A stretch of 34,223 nucleotides of DNA from Nitrospiraceae bacterium UBA2166 (GTDB taxonomy: Bacteria; Nitrospirota; Nitrospiria; Nitrospirales; UBA2166), in NCBI GenBank assembly GCA_002328825.1, contig DCWI01000110.1:1-34223 (forward strand). The letters run 5' to 3'. The notes beneath the pieces are model-generated. The model saw nothing but the letters and a program-made list of their open reading frames with translations, was not told where the DNA came from and made no database searches. Numbering within the stretch: the stretch's first letter is position 1; each line of letters starts with the position of its first letter. A program made the translations under genes and the position numbers. Shown one piece after another: positions 24,728 through 32,747 of this stretch.

Positions 24728-26509
24728 CTATTCCGGGGTCGTGGGGGCTTGTTTTAGTGTTTTGAGATGGACTTCGCGGAGTTGTGTGGAACTGACAGAA
24801 GACGGCGCATCTGTTAGTGGGCAGGTGGCGGATTGGGTTTTTGGAAATGCGATGATATCTCGTATTGAGGGAGACTCGGTAAGTAGCATGGCTAGACGAT
24901 CAAATCCGATCGCAATGCCTCCGTGCGGAGGTGCACCAAATTCTAGTGCATCAAGCAAGAACCCAAACTTTGCGTGTGCTTCGGCCTCACTAATTCCAAG
25001 GAGGGTGAGCATTTTTTGCTGAATATCGTGTTGATGTATACGGATACTTCCTCCACCAATTTCGTATCCGTTGATTACCAGATCATAGGCTTTGGCTTTG
25101 GCCTTTGTTGGGTCGGCGGCTAGTTTGTCAATATCCTCATCAAGTGGTGCAGTAAAGGGATGGTGAATAGCCGTATAGCGGGTTTCACCTTGTCCTTGTT
25201 CAACAAGAGGGAAGTCTGTGACCCACAGTGGAGTAACCGTATTTTTGGGAATGACGTTGTGCTGTGTCGCCAACTCGATGCGCAGTGTTCCCAACACGGA
25301 GACTGCGACGTCATATTGATCAGCCACAAAGATAAGCAAGTCACCGGGTTTTCCTCCGAGGGTTTTTGCCAGTTCTTGCGCGGCAGGTTCTCCGAGGAAT
25401 TTAAGAATTGGTGATTCAAACACCTCATCTATTATCTTGATCCAGGCAAGGCCCTTGGCCCCAAGTTTTTGGGCGGTTGCGGTGAGACCGTCAGTTTCAC
25501 CACGTGAGGCATTGGCCATTCCAGAGATCGAAAGACCTTTCACTACTCCGCCCTTGGCAATGGCATCCTTAAAAACCTTGAAGCCTGAGTCTGCGACAAT
25601 GTGGCTTACGTCCTGCAAGAGCATATCGTATCGGATGTCTGGTTTATCTGATCCATAGTGGTCCATGACTGTCTGGTAGCTCATACGTGGGAATGGCTGT
25701 GGGACATCGACCTGGCGAAATTCCTTGAAAAGTTTCACGATGATGGGTTCGATAAGCTCGAACATATTCTCACGGGTAACAAAGGCACACTCAATATCAA
25801 TTTGTGTGAATTCTGGTTGCCTATCCATCCGGAGATCTTCATCGCGAAAACACCGTGCGATCTGATAATAGCGATCCATTCCGGAAATCATGAGCAATTG
25901 CTTGAACAACTGAGGAGATTGCGGAAGAGCGAAAAAAGCCCCAGGATGGGTACGGCTGGGAACCAAGTAATCACGTGCGCCTTCAGGGGTGCTTTTAGTC
26001 AAGATGGGCGTTTCGACTTCAATCATATCTTGAGCGTGAAGGTATTCTCGAATCATGTGAAGGCTCTTGTGCCGCATTCGTAAAGCGCGTTGCATGGGAG
26101 CGCGCCGGAGATCAAGGTAGCGATACTTCATACGGATGGGTTCGTCGGCTCCAGAGTCATCTTCAAGGAGAAAGGGAGGTGTTTTTGAGATGTTGAGAAT
26201 ATCAAGCTTGTTGACGAATACCTCAATCTCACCGGTTGAGATTGCTTGATTCTCAGTCTCTTCTGGGCGGATCATAACTGTTCCGGTTACCGCAAGAACG
26301 TATTCTGATCGTAAGGTATGGGCGTCGGTGTGGCTTGTGGCGTCGATATCGGGGTTGAAGACGATTTGGGTAATGCCGGTGTGGTCACGAAGATCGATGA
26401 AAATCAATCCTCCGTGGTCGCGTCGCCGGTGCACCCATCCCATGAGTGTGACGTTTTGGCTTGCATGTTCTTTGCGCAAGTCGCCGCAGTGATGTGTTCG
26501 CGTCATCAT
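24728..26509 (-). CDS. aspS: Aspartyl-tRNA synthetase (probably non-discriminating)
   Basis: Class II synthetase charging tRNA with aspartate; 593 residues, usual bacterial length. It has the OB-fold anticodon domain (GWVHRRRDHGGLIFIDLRD), motif 2 (RCFRDEDLRMDRQPEFTQID), the GAD insertion domain in the middle, and motif 3 (GIAIGFDRLAMLL). Counted from the second of two adjacent Met codons (26506), residue 31 is His in RRRDHGG. Non-discriminating AspRS enzymes have His here, while E. coli has Leu. This suggests the enzyme also makes Asp-tRNA(Asn) for GatCAB. The start ATG 26507-26509 lies 1 base after the stop of the rluB-type gene. Confidence 0.95.
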   Translation of the reverse strand: MMTRTHHCGDLRKEHASQNVTLMGWVHRRRDHGGLIFIDLRDHTGITQIVFNPDIDATSHTDAHTLRSEYVLAVTGTVMIRPEETENQAISTGEIEVFVNKLDILNISKTPPFLLEDDSGADEPIRMKYRYLDLRRAPMQRALRMRHKSLHMIREYLHAQDMIEVETPILTKSTPEGARDYLVPSRTHPGAFFALPQSPQLFKQLLMISGMDRYYQIARCFRDEDLRMDRQPEFTQIDIECAFVTRENMFELIEPIIVKLFKEFRQVDVPQPFPRMSYQTVMDHYGSDKPDIRYDMLLQDVSHIVADSGFKVFKDAIAKGGVVKGLSISGMANASRGETDGLTATAQKLGAKGLAWIKIIDEVFESPILKFLGEPAAQELAKTLGGKPGDLLIFVADQYDVAVSVLGTLRIELATQHNVIPKNTVTPLWVTDFPLVEQGQGETRYTAIHHPFTAPLDEDIDKLAADPTKAKAKAYDLVINGYEIGGGSIRIHQHDIQQKMLTLLGISEAEAHAKFGFLLDALEFGAPPHGGIAIGFDRLAMLLTESPSIRDIIAFPKTQSATCPLTDAPSSVSSTQLREVHLKTLKQAPTTPE

Positions 26510-26510
26510 G

Positions 26511-27260
26511 TCAATGAGTGTTGGGGCGTGATCGTTTTGAGGAACGAGTGAGCACAGTACGAATCTGCGCGAGTTCTTCCGGTTCAAGCGGTCGACTTTG
26601 TCCTGGCGGGAGAGTCCCAAGACGCAGCGATCCAAACCCGATACGTTTCAAACGGATGACTGAACATCCCACGCTCTCCATCATGCGCCGAATCTGCCGT
26701 TTCCTGCCCTCGAAGAGCGTGATTTCAAGCCATGAGCTGGTGGGGAGTTTCTTGATTTTGTTGATGCGACAGGGAGCGGTCATACCATCATCAAGTATCA
26801 CGCCCTTTTGCAACTGTGCAATGTTCTGATCCGAAAGAACCCCTGAAACCTTTGCCACGTATGTTTTCGGGATATGATAACGCGGGTGGAGCAATTGTGC
26901 GGCAAAATTACCGTCATTTGTGAGTACGATAAGGCCTTCAGTATTAAAGTCTAATCGGCCAACTGGATATATTCGTAGCGATGACGTGCGAAAAAAATCT
27001 TTGATGGTCTTTCGTCCTTCCGGGTCATGCATGGTGCTTACGCACCCCTGTGGTTTGTGAAGGATCATGTACACTTTTGGTTGTGAATGCGGGATCAGTT
27101 TTCCATCAACACGAATATGATCTCGGGAAGGATCAACCTTTGTCCCCAATTCGTTGATGATCTGTCCGTTCACCATGATGCGACCTTGGAGTAGGAGGCG
27201 TTCCGCTGCCCGGCGGGAACTGATTCCGGCATCGGCGATGATCTTCTGAATTCTCACCAT
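26511..27260 (-). CDS. rluB: Pseudouridine synthase, RsuA/RluB family
   Basis: Converts a uridine to pseudouridine in ribosomal RNA; RluB acts on 23S and RsuA on 16S. An N-terminal S4 RNA-binding domain (VRIQKIIADAGISSRRAAE) is followed by the catalytic domain with GRLDFNTEGLIVLTNDG, whose Asp is the nucleophile, and EGRKRQIRRMMESVG near the C-terminus. ATG 27258-27260 gives 249 residues with the classical N-terminus. A TTG at 27284 would add 8 residues. It is directly coupled to aspS. The RluB name is the likeliest, given the length and N-terminus, but RsuA-type specificity is not excluded. Confidence 0.88.
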   Translation of the reverse strand: MVRIQKIIADAGISSRRAAERLLLQGRIMVNGQIINELGTKVDPSRDHIRVDGKLIPHSQPKVYMILHKPQGCVSTMHDPEGRKTIKDFFRTSSLRIYPVGRLDFNTEGLIVLTNDGNFAAQLLHPRYHIPKTYVAKVSGVLSDQNIAQLQKGVILDDGMTAPCRINKIKKLPTSSWLEITLFEGRKRQIRRMMESVGCSVIRLKRIGFGSLRLGTLPPGQSRPLEPEELAQIRTVLTRSSKRSRPNTH

Positions 27261-27329
27261 TGGGGTTAGGGTATTTTCACTCAAGAGGCCTGTTTTTCTA
27301 AAACACCGCTCCTATATTTTAGCATATCA

Positions 27330-27563
27330 TCATTGCTTTTTCTCTTTTGGCTTTACGTTTGATAAATTGGCTTGTAGGCCTTTGCCCTTGCTATCAAACG
27401 AAGTGTAGATAACCTTACAAATGCTACCCATCGTAATCTGATAATCATTTATCAGTTTCTTCACTTGTTTAATTTCTTCGCTTTTTTCGTCCTTTAACTG
27501 CTCAAGAGACAAAAGGAAGTGAAAGTAGAATGGTATTTGTAAATAAGAAGGCAAAGACAGCAC
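27330..27563 (-). CDS. Unknown small lysine-rich ORF, possibly a gene remnant
   Basis: Frame of up to 77 residues ending KPKEKKQ. Its first part is antisense to the integrase relic, so only the region below about 27510 (LEQLKDEKSEEIKQVKKLIN onward, helical and charged) could be genuine. No ribosome site or family is recognised. It may be the 3' end of a truncated gene. A 9-base inverted repeat, CGTTTGATA at 27356-27364 and its mirror at 27392-27400, lies within it. Confidence 0.2.
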   Translation of the reverse strand: MLSLPSYLQIPFYFHFLLSLEQLKDEKSEEIKQVKKLINDYQITMGSICKVIYTSFDSKGKGLQANLSNVKPKEKKQ

Positions 27564-27806
27564 TCAAACGATATTTATAAAGCGATTTAACGCAAACGCA
27601 CTTACACAACTGTTAAAGCGAATTTATGAGCGAGGTGGCATTGTTGGAGCAAGTTTCGCATAGTGGTAGACGAACATTCATAACAAAACTTGCTGTAAGT
27701 GGAGTCAGTGTGCGTGTGATAGCAGAGTTAGCATCACATAAAATCATTTAAACAACACAACGTTATATTGATGTGAATGATGGGTAACGCTGTGGAACTT
27801 CTTTGA
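27515..27806 (+). pseudogene. Tyrosine recombinase (phage-type integrase) relic, C-terminal part
   Basis: Reading across frames gives a clear integrase: SRMVFVNKKAKTALKRYL, then RFNANALTQLLKRIYERGG, SHSGRRTFITKLAVSGVSVR, VIAELASHK, TTQRYIDVND and NAVELL-stop. It contains the catalytic HxxR (HSGRR), the second His (SHK) and the nucleophile Tyr (QRYID). Damage: an internal stop (27578), loss of the segment between the first two blocks, one extra T near 27651-27653 shifting the frame, a TAA in place of CAA before TTQRY (about 27749), and a deletion before NAVELL (about 27783). The N-terminal half is gone. It cannot make an active enzyme. Confidence 0.85.
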
Positions 27807-27913
27807 TCAATAGGTAGAAGCTTCCGATAAAAATATAATCTTAAGAATGAAAAACGTTCTATTTTCATCTCAATTATTCAAAACTTTATCACTAATTATT
27901 GATTCCATTTAAT

Positions 27914-28959
27914 CTAAAAAACTTCATCAATGTATTCTCTGTATCTACCATTTCCACCAGTGAATGGTGTTATGTATTTAGACTTTAGATTAAATTTTGT
28001 TTTGTCTATCGGAAAATCATCTCCCATTATTTCAATGTGTCTTTCTGAATTTTGAAAAAGTAAGTAGTTGGAATTCTCATGGTAAAAAAAACTTAACATC
28101 ACAAAAATTAATAAATTTAAAATAAGTTGAAATTGTTTCTGGATCCATTTCACAAAGAGAGCGGCTATTAAAAATTAATATCACTTTTTGGAACTATTTT
28201 CGAAAGAATGCTGCTGTCATTTGCACTAATTAAATTAACCATGTTTTTCTTCACCACACCGTTCTTTTGAGAAACCAAATTTACGGGAACACCATGTTTG
28301 GTTAAATAGAAATATGCTGTGACTAATGCTGGAAATAGATCTACATTTACAATTGTACAATTTCCATCAAACCGCTTCCAATTCTGCAGACACAACCCTC
28401 CATAACCTCCTCCTATTTCAACTAAATGAGGGGCGAAGTTATCTTTCAGCAAACGAAATACATTATAACTATAATAATAATGACGCGGTGTATCTGGCAA
28501 AATGGAGTGTTCTCCAACCTTTAATTCGTAAGGGTTTCCATATTTAGAAACTAAAGGCGTGATATCAGTGATATCTGAAAATTCAAAACAACTATCTAAG
28601 TTACACAATATGTCTGATGCAACTTTTTGCGTAGCATGAAGTGCATCGGAAAAGGAAGGGCTCAAATACCCATACGTTGCCTGATTTTTAAACATATTGG
28701 TTAAAAATTGAGAGACAACTTCTGTGTTTTTCTCCAATAAAGCGTTAATAAAATTGTTCTGCTTATTCTTTTGAAGCCAGCGCCATTCTCCCGTTCCATC
28801 ATATTCATTGTGCGAAATTTTTCTAAACGAATTTAAAAGCCCCAAAACAAAGTTGTTGTTTTCAGTGCTATCTAGTTGTGCTTCGTCAAAGTTAAACGTT
28901 TTCTTATTAGAATCTTGATGGACTTTTGCTTCAATGCCCGCAAACGAATTTCTTTTCAT
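27914..28959 (-). pseudogene. Putative sugar O-methyltransferase, two frameshifts in T runs
   Basis: Minus-strand gene starting MKRNSFAGIEAKVHQD (ATG 28959, GAGGA 7 bases upstream). It has the family's VEIGGGYGGLCLQNWKRF (SAM loop) and VNVDLFPALVTAYFYL. The first frame stops at 28168. Removing one T from a run of five (28170-28174 as A on plus) restores NSRSLCEMDPETISTYFKFI. Removing one T from a run of eight (28084-28091) then restores FFYHENSNYLLFQNSERH and the end at 27914, giving 347 residues, the usual length. Both lesions are single insertions in homopolymers, so sequencing error is as likely as true decay. Composition is AT-rich. It probably methylated a surface-polysaccharide sugar elsewhere. 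Confidence 0.7.
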
Positions 28960-29064
28960 ATCGGTATCCTCAGCAGAATTATTTTTCGTGAACATAACTT
29001 TGTTAACCGAGATAGATTCTTGGCCTAATTTATCTATAACTTTTGTAGGAACAAAATATAGATC

Positions 29065-29403
29065 ATGATTCCCAGAAACTGGTTTGAGGGAGAGTTAGTT
29101 GTTGATAGTGAGACAATAGACAATCCTCTTTGTCCAAAGGGACACTTTAAAGTTATTACCGATGATGGGTATTCTTTTGAATGTAAAACTCAGGGTTCTA
29201 ATCATAAGAACCTAAGATCAACAGGGAATCTGAATGTTTTTGAAAAATGGATCAAATTAAAACTACAAGAGAGTGGTGCGTTGGAACCTCTAGCCCCAGT
29301 TACTAAAGAGACATTTGACAGGTATGGGCAGGACAAGTTACGTCTCTATAAAATCAAAGAAAAGGTTTATTTCATGGAATTCATACCACCCAGAACTTCT
29401 TAA
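29065..29403 (+). CDS. Orphan B3-like DNA-recognition domain of a PLD-type restriction enzyme (probable 3' fragment)
   Basis: A 112-residue frame (IPRNWFEGELVV, HFKVITDDGYSFECKT, NHKNLRSTGNLNVFEKWIK, PVTKETFDRYGQD). It resembles the C-terminal B3-like DNA-binding domain of BfiI/NgoFVII-like restriction endonucleases with a phospholipase D nuclease domain. The nuclease part is absent. Immediately upstream another frame reads WPNLSITFVGTKYRS to a TGA at 29062-29064. One missing base there would join the two, so this is probably the tail of a longer, frameshifted and 5'-truncated gene. No ribosome site precedes ATG 29065. Confidence 0.5.
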   Translation: MIPRNWFEGELVVDSETIDNPLCPKGHFKVITDDGYSFECKTQGSNHKNLRSTGNLNVFEKWIKLKLQESGALEPLAPVTKETFDRYGQDKLRLYKIKEKVYFMEFIPPRTS

Positions 29404-29429
29404 CTAATCAATAATTTATATAATAATAA

Positions 29430-31007
29430 CTACTCCCACTCGATTGTACCTGGGGGTTTTGTACTGAGATCGTAGACGACGCGGTTGACGCCTTTGACTT
29501 CGTTTGTAATGCGGTGAGCAATACGCCCGAGCATGTCGTGTGGGAGTCGGACCCAATCCGCGGTCATGCCATCGTCACTTTGCACAGCACGAATCGCTAT
29601 CACGTGTTCATATGATCGCTTGTCCCCTCGAATACCCACTGTTTTGACCGGAATAAGGACTGCAAAGGCTTGCCATACCTTGCGACCTAATCCTGCCGGA
29701 CGAACCTCCTCTCCGACGATCACGTCAGCTTCCCGTAGAATCTTCAGAGATGGTCGTGTTACCGGACCAATAATTCGAATTGCCAATCCGGGGCCGGGAA
29801 ATGGTTGTCGCCAAATCATAGCACCTGGAAGGCCGAGTTCGGCGCCTAAACGGCGTACTTCGTCCTTGAACAGGTCGCGAAGTGGTTCAATGACTTTGAG
29901 TTTCATTCGTGTCGGTAGTCCACCGACATTGTGATGTGTCTTAATGACGGCAGATGGTCCGAGGGTGGCACCGCTTTCCACGACGTCTGGGTACAGGGTT
30001 CCTTGAACAAGATAGGTGACAGGACTCTCTTTTGATTGTGCATTGATGGTCTTTGCCTCAGCTTCAAATACACGAATGAATTCGCGCCCGATAATTTTTC
30101 GTTTCCGTTCGGGGTTTTCCACGCCTTTAAGTGCACGGAGAAATTGGGCACTGGCATCGACATAACGAAGATTCAGGTTCAAGTGTGTTCGTAAACTTGC
30201 AAGGACAGTCTGCGCTTCATTCGCCCGCAATAACCCGTTGTTCACGAAGATGCAGGTAAGACGGTTGCCAACCGCACGATGAGTGAGGCTTGCAGCCACA
30301 GTGGAATCGACTCCACCGCTGAGTGCGCAGATGATGCGGCCTGAGGGAGCTTGTTTTTGCACCGTCGCAACCATCGGGTCAATCCAGGATGTTGTGTTCC
30401 ACGTTTCCAGGCATCCGCATACACGATGGACAAAATTACGGATGATCTGCGTCCCTTTGGGGGTATGGACGACCTCCGGGTGAAACTGCAATCCAAACAC
30501 TTGACGTGTTTTATCGCGCATTGCCGCAATGGGCGCATTGGCAGTATGTGCGATTGATGTGAATCCAGAGGGGAGACGATCGATACGATCTCCATGACTC
30601 ATCCATACTGGGGTATGCATTTTTTTGCCCCCAATCTGGTGAAAAATATCTGAGGTATCGTCAATCTTCAGTATTGCCGGTCCGTATTCCCTATCCGAAG
30701 TGCGGTTTACCTTGCCACCCTTTGTCTGAGCAATGACTTGCATTCCGTAGCAAATCCCGAGAATGGGGATACCGAGTGAAAAGAGTTTTTGCGAGGTCTT
30801 TGGAGCGCCAAGGAGGTAACTGCTGGCGGGGCCGCCTGATAGGATGAGTCCTTTCGGACGCAAGCGCCTAATTTGCGCCATTGAGGCGTTAAAAGGGAGG
30901 ATTGAAGAATAGACGTTGGCTTCCCGAACACGACGAGCAAGGAGCTGTGTGTATTGGGAGCCGAAGTCTAGAATCAGGATATTATCCTGATTCGATGCTA
31001 TGCCCAC
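29430..31007 (-). CDS. guaA: GMP synthase (glutamine-hydrolysing)
   Basis: Converts XMP to GMP with glutamine and ATP. The 525-residue protein has the class I glutamine amidotransferase domain first (Cys nucleophile in GICYGMQ, His/Glu in FHPEV), then the ATP pyrophosphatase domain with the PP-loop ALSGGVDSTVAA. The C-terminal dimerisation domain ends in the invariant PPGTIEWE. The start is GTG 31005-31007, with no strong ribosome site, 23 bases after guaB, so it is probably translated from the guaB transcript. The intact C-terminus shows that the adjacent island did not disrupt it. Confidence 0.96.
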   Translation of the reverse strand: MGIASNQDNILILDFGSQYTQLLARRVREANVYSSILPFNASMAQIRRLRPKGLILSGGPASSYLLGAPKTSQKLFSLGIPILGICYGMQVIAQTKGGKVNRTSDREYGPAILKIDDTSDIFHQIGGKKMHTPVWMSHGDRIDRLPSGFTSIAHTANAPIAAMRDKTRQVFGLQFHPEVVHTPKGTQIIRNFVHRVCGCLETWNTTSWIDPMVATVQKQAPSGRIICALSGGVDSTVAASLTHRAVGNRLTCIFVNNGLLRANEAQTVLASLRTHLNLNLRYVDASAQFLRALKGVENPERKRKIIGREFIRVFEAEAKTINAQSKESPVTYLVQGTLYPDVVESGATLGPSAVIKTHHNVGGLPTRMKLKVIEPLRDLFKDEVRRLGAELGLPGAMIWRQPFPGPGLAIRIIGPVTRPSLKILREADVIVGEEVRPAGLGRKVWQAFAVLIPVKTVGIRGDKRSYEHVIAIRAVQSDDGMTADWVRLPHDMLGRIAHRITNEVKGVNRVVYDLSTKPPGTIEWE

Positions 31008-31030
31008 TATGTTTATTCCACATCGTCATT

Positions 31031-32500
31031 CTATACGCTCCATTCTGTTTGGTAATTGGGAGCTTCCTTAGTGATGATAATGTCGTGGACATGGCTTTCG
31101 CGGAGTCCAGAGTGTGTAATACGAACAAAGTGAGCATCCTTCTGTAATGCTGGAATAGAAGCACATCCGCAGTAGCCCATTCCGGATTTCAATCCGCCAA
31201 CAAGTTGGTAAATTACGGCAGCAAGCGAACCTTTATATGGGACGCGTCCTTCAATTCCTTCTGGTACAAGCTTTGATGTTTCTTGATCTTTCTGAAAATA
31301 GCGATCGCGTCCTCCGTGTTCCATTACTGTGAGGGACCCCATTCCACGATATGTTTTGTATGATCGTCCTTGAAAGAGCACCAGTTCACCTGGACTTTCT
31401 TCTGTCCCGGCAAGGAGACTACCCAGCATAATTGAGCTTGCGCCCGCAGCGATCGCTTTTGCTATATCGCCAGAGTGCTTGATTCCACCATCGGCAATAA
31501 CGGGAATACCATGTTTTTTCCCCTCCGCTGCACAATTAGCAATGGCGGTTAGTTGTGGAACTCCAACGCCTGCGACAATTCGAGTGGTACAGATTGACCC
31601 TGGCCCAACTCCGACTTTGACTCCGTCTACTCCAGCGTCAATCAAGGCCTTAGTTGCTTCGGCGGTAGCGACGTTTCCTGCAACGATTTGGAGATCTGAG
31701 TAGGTTTTCTTCAGCATACGCACTGTATCAAGAACTGATTGCGCATGACCGTGCGCGGTATCGACAACGACAAGATCAACCCCAGCTTTGAGAAGGCTGG
31801 GTGCTCGTTTCTCGGCATCTTCTCCAATGCCGACCGCCGCGCCGACACGAAGGCGCCCAAGGGAGTCTTTGAACGCATTGGGGTATTGAATACGTTTTTG
31901 TATATCCTTGATGGTGATAAGACCTTTCAGCTCAAAGTTGTCATCAACCACTAAAAGTTTTTCAATGCGATGTTCATGAAGGATGTCTTTGGCTTTTTCA
32001 AGCGTTGTACCTATTGGAGTGGTAACAAGCTTGGATTGCGTCATTGCTTGGGCTACTGGTAATTCCATCCTGGTTTCAAATCGGAGATCCCTGTTAGTCA
32101 GAATTCCGACTAGTTTTTTGTCTTTAGTAATGGGAACGCCCGAAATGGAATACGTCTCCATGAGTGTGAGGGCTTCCCGAATGGTATGTGTCGGCGAGAG
32201 CGTAATTGGATCAGTGATCATTCCACTCTCCGATTTTTTGACCATGTCTACGGCATTTGCCTGTTCCTCGGGGCTCATCATGCGATGAATGATCCCCATA
32301 CCACCTGCTCGGGACATGGCGATGGCGAGACGGGATTCCGTCACCGTATCCATGGCGGCGCTGATGATAGGAATGTTAATCTGTAATTTACGGGTTAGAA
32401 ATGTCTTGGTGTTTGCGTCGGCTGGAACAACCGAAGAGGCAGCTGGAACTAGCGAAACATCGTCAAAAGTGAGGCCTGTTTGTATCGAGTCTGAAAGCAC
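31031..32500 (-). CDS. guaB: Inosine-5'-monophosphate dehydrogenase
   Basis: Oxidises IMP to XMP with NAD, the first committed step to GMP. The 489-residue TIM-barrel protein contains the catalytic loop GPGSICTTR (Cys nucleophile), two CBS domains inserted at about 95-205 (MITDPITLSP..., SISGVPITKD..., RIEKLLVVDD) and the flap MGSLTVMEHGGRDRY. GTG 32498-32500 has GGAGG 4 bases upstream. It is the first gene of the guaB-guaA operon; GuaA uses its product. Confidence 0.97.
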   Translation of the reverse strand: MLSDSIQTGLTFDDVSLVPAASSVVPADANTKTFLTRKLQINIPIISAAMDTVTESRLAIAMSRAGGMGIIHRMMSPEEQANAVDMVKKSESGMITDPITLSPTHTIREALTLMETYSISGVPITKDKKLVGILTNRDLRFETRMELPVAQAMTQSKLVTTPIGTTLEKAKDILHEHRIEKLLVVDDNFELKGLITIKDIQKRIQYPNAFKDSLGRLRVGAAVGIGEDAEKRAPSLLKAGVDLVVVDTAHGHAQSVLDTVRMLKKTYSDLQIVAGNVATAEATKALIDAGVDGVKVGVGPGSICTTRIVAGVGVPQLTAIANCAAEGKKHGIPVIADGGIKHSGDIAKAIAAGASSIMLGSLLAGTEESPGELVLFQGRSYKTYRGMGSLTVMEHGGRDRYFQKDQETSKLVPEGIEGRVPYKGSLAAVIYQLVGGLKSGMGYCGCASIPALQKDAHFVRITHSGLRESHVHDIIITKEAPNYQTEWSV

Positions 32501-32538
32501 GAAACCTCCACGATGTCAGTGCTGTTTGCGTGGCAGTC

Positions 32539-32567
32539 AACCTAGCATAGGGATGGAACATGGTCAA
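32539..32567 (-). promoter_or_regulatory. Promoter candidate of guaB-guaA
   Basis: On the minus strand TTGACC (32562-32567) and TAGGTT (32539-32544), 17 bases apart, with a TGC directly before the -10 hexamer (extended -10). The -10 matches only 3 of 6 but keeps the most conserved first, second and last bases. No PurR-like operator was recognised. Confidence 0.4.
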
Positions 32568-32689
32568 GGTGAACAACCCTCGTAATATGCCAAAATCTGG
32601 TGTCAAATATTGGTGTTCAAGGCGTGTACTGTTTTTTGATGCGATTTCTGATGGAAGAAATTGGCATCAGGTGCTCTTTGCGAGCTTTC

Positions 32690-32718
32690 TTGACAGGGTC
32701 TAGGGCCTATGATAGCGT
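32690..32718 (+). promoter_or_regulatory. Promoter candidate of the aminotransferase-serA pair
   Basis: TTGACA (32690-32695, perfect) and TAGCGT (32713-32718) with a 17-base spacer and TGA before the -10 (extended type). The layout matches the divergent guaB candidate. The leader to ATG 32748 would be about 23 bases and includes AAAGGAG. Confidence 0.5.
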
Positions 32719-32747
32719 CGCTGATCCACTTAAAAAGGAGTCGTAGT

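Larger units (their letters stand above)
27285..29429. mobile_element. Decayed AT-rich accessory island next to the 3' end of guaA
   Basis: About 2.1 kb, visibly richer in A and T than both flanks, between rluB and guaA. It contains a broken tyrosine integrase at the rluB side, a frameshifted sugar O-methyltransferase and an orphan restriction-type DNA-binding domain. The right border falls at the guaA stop codon, a known integration hotspot for genomic islands. I looked for a copy of the guaA 3' end near 27300 (an attachment repeat) and saw none. Confidence 0.6.

Noticed and set aside
27285..27330. Left attachment repeat copying the guaA 3' end
   Set aside because: No stretch resembling the guaA terminal sequence was found there; the repeat may be lost or too degraded to see by eye.
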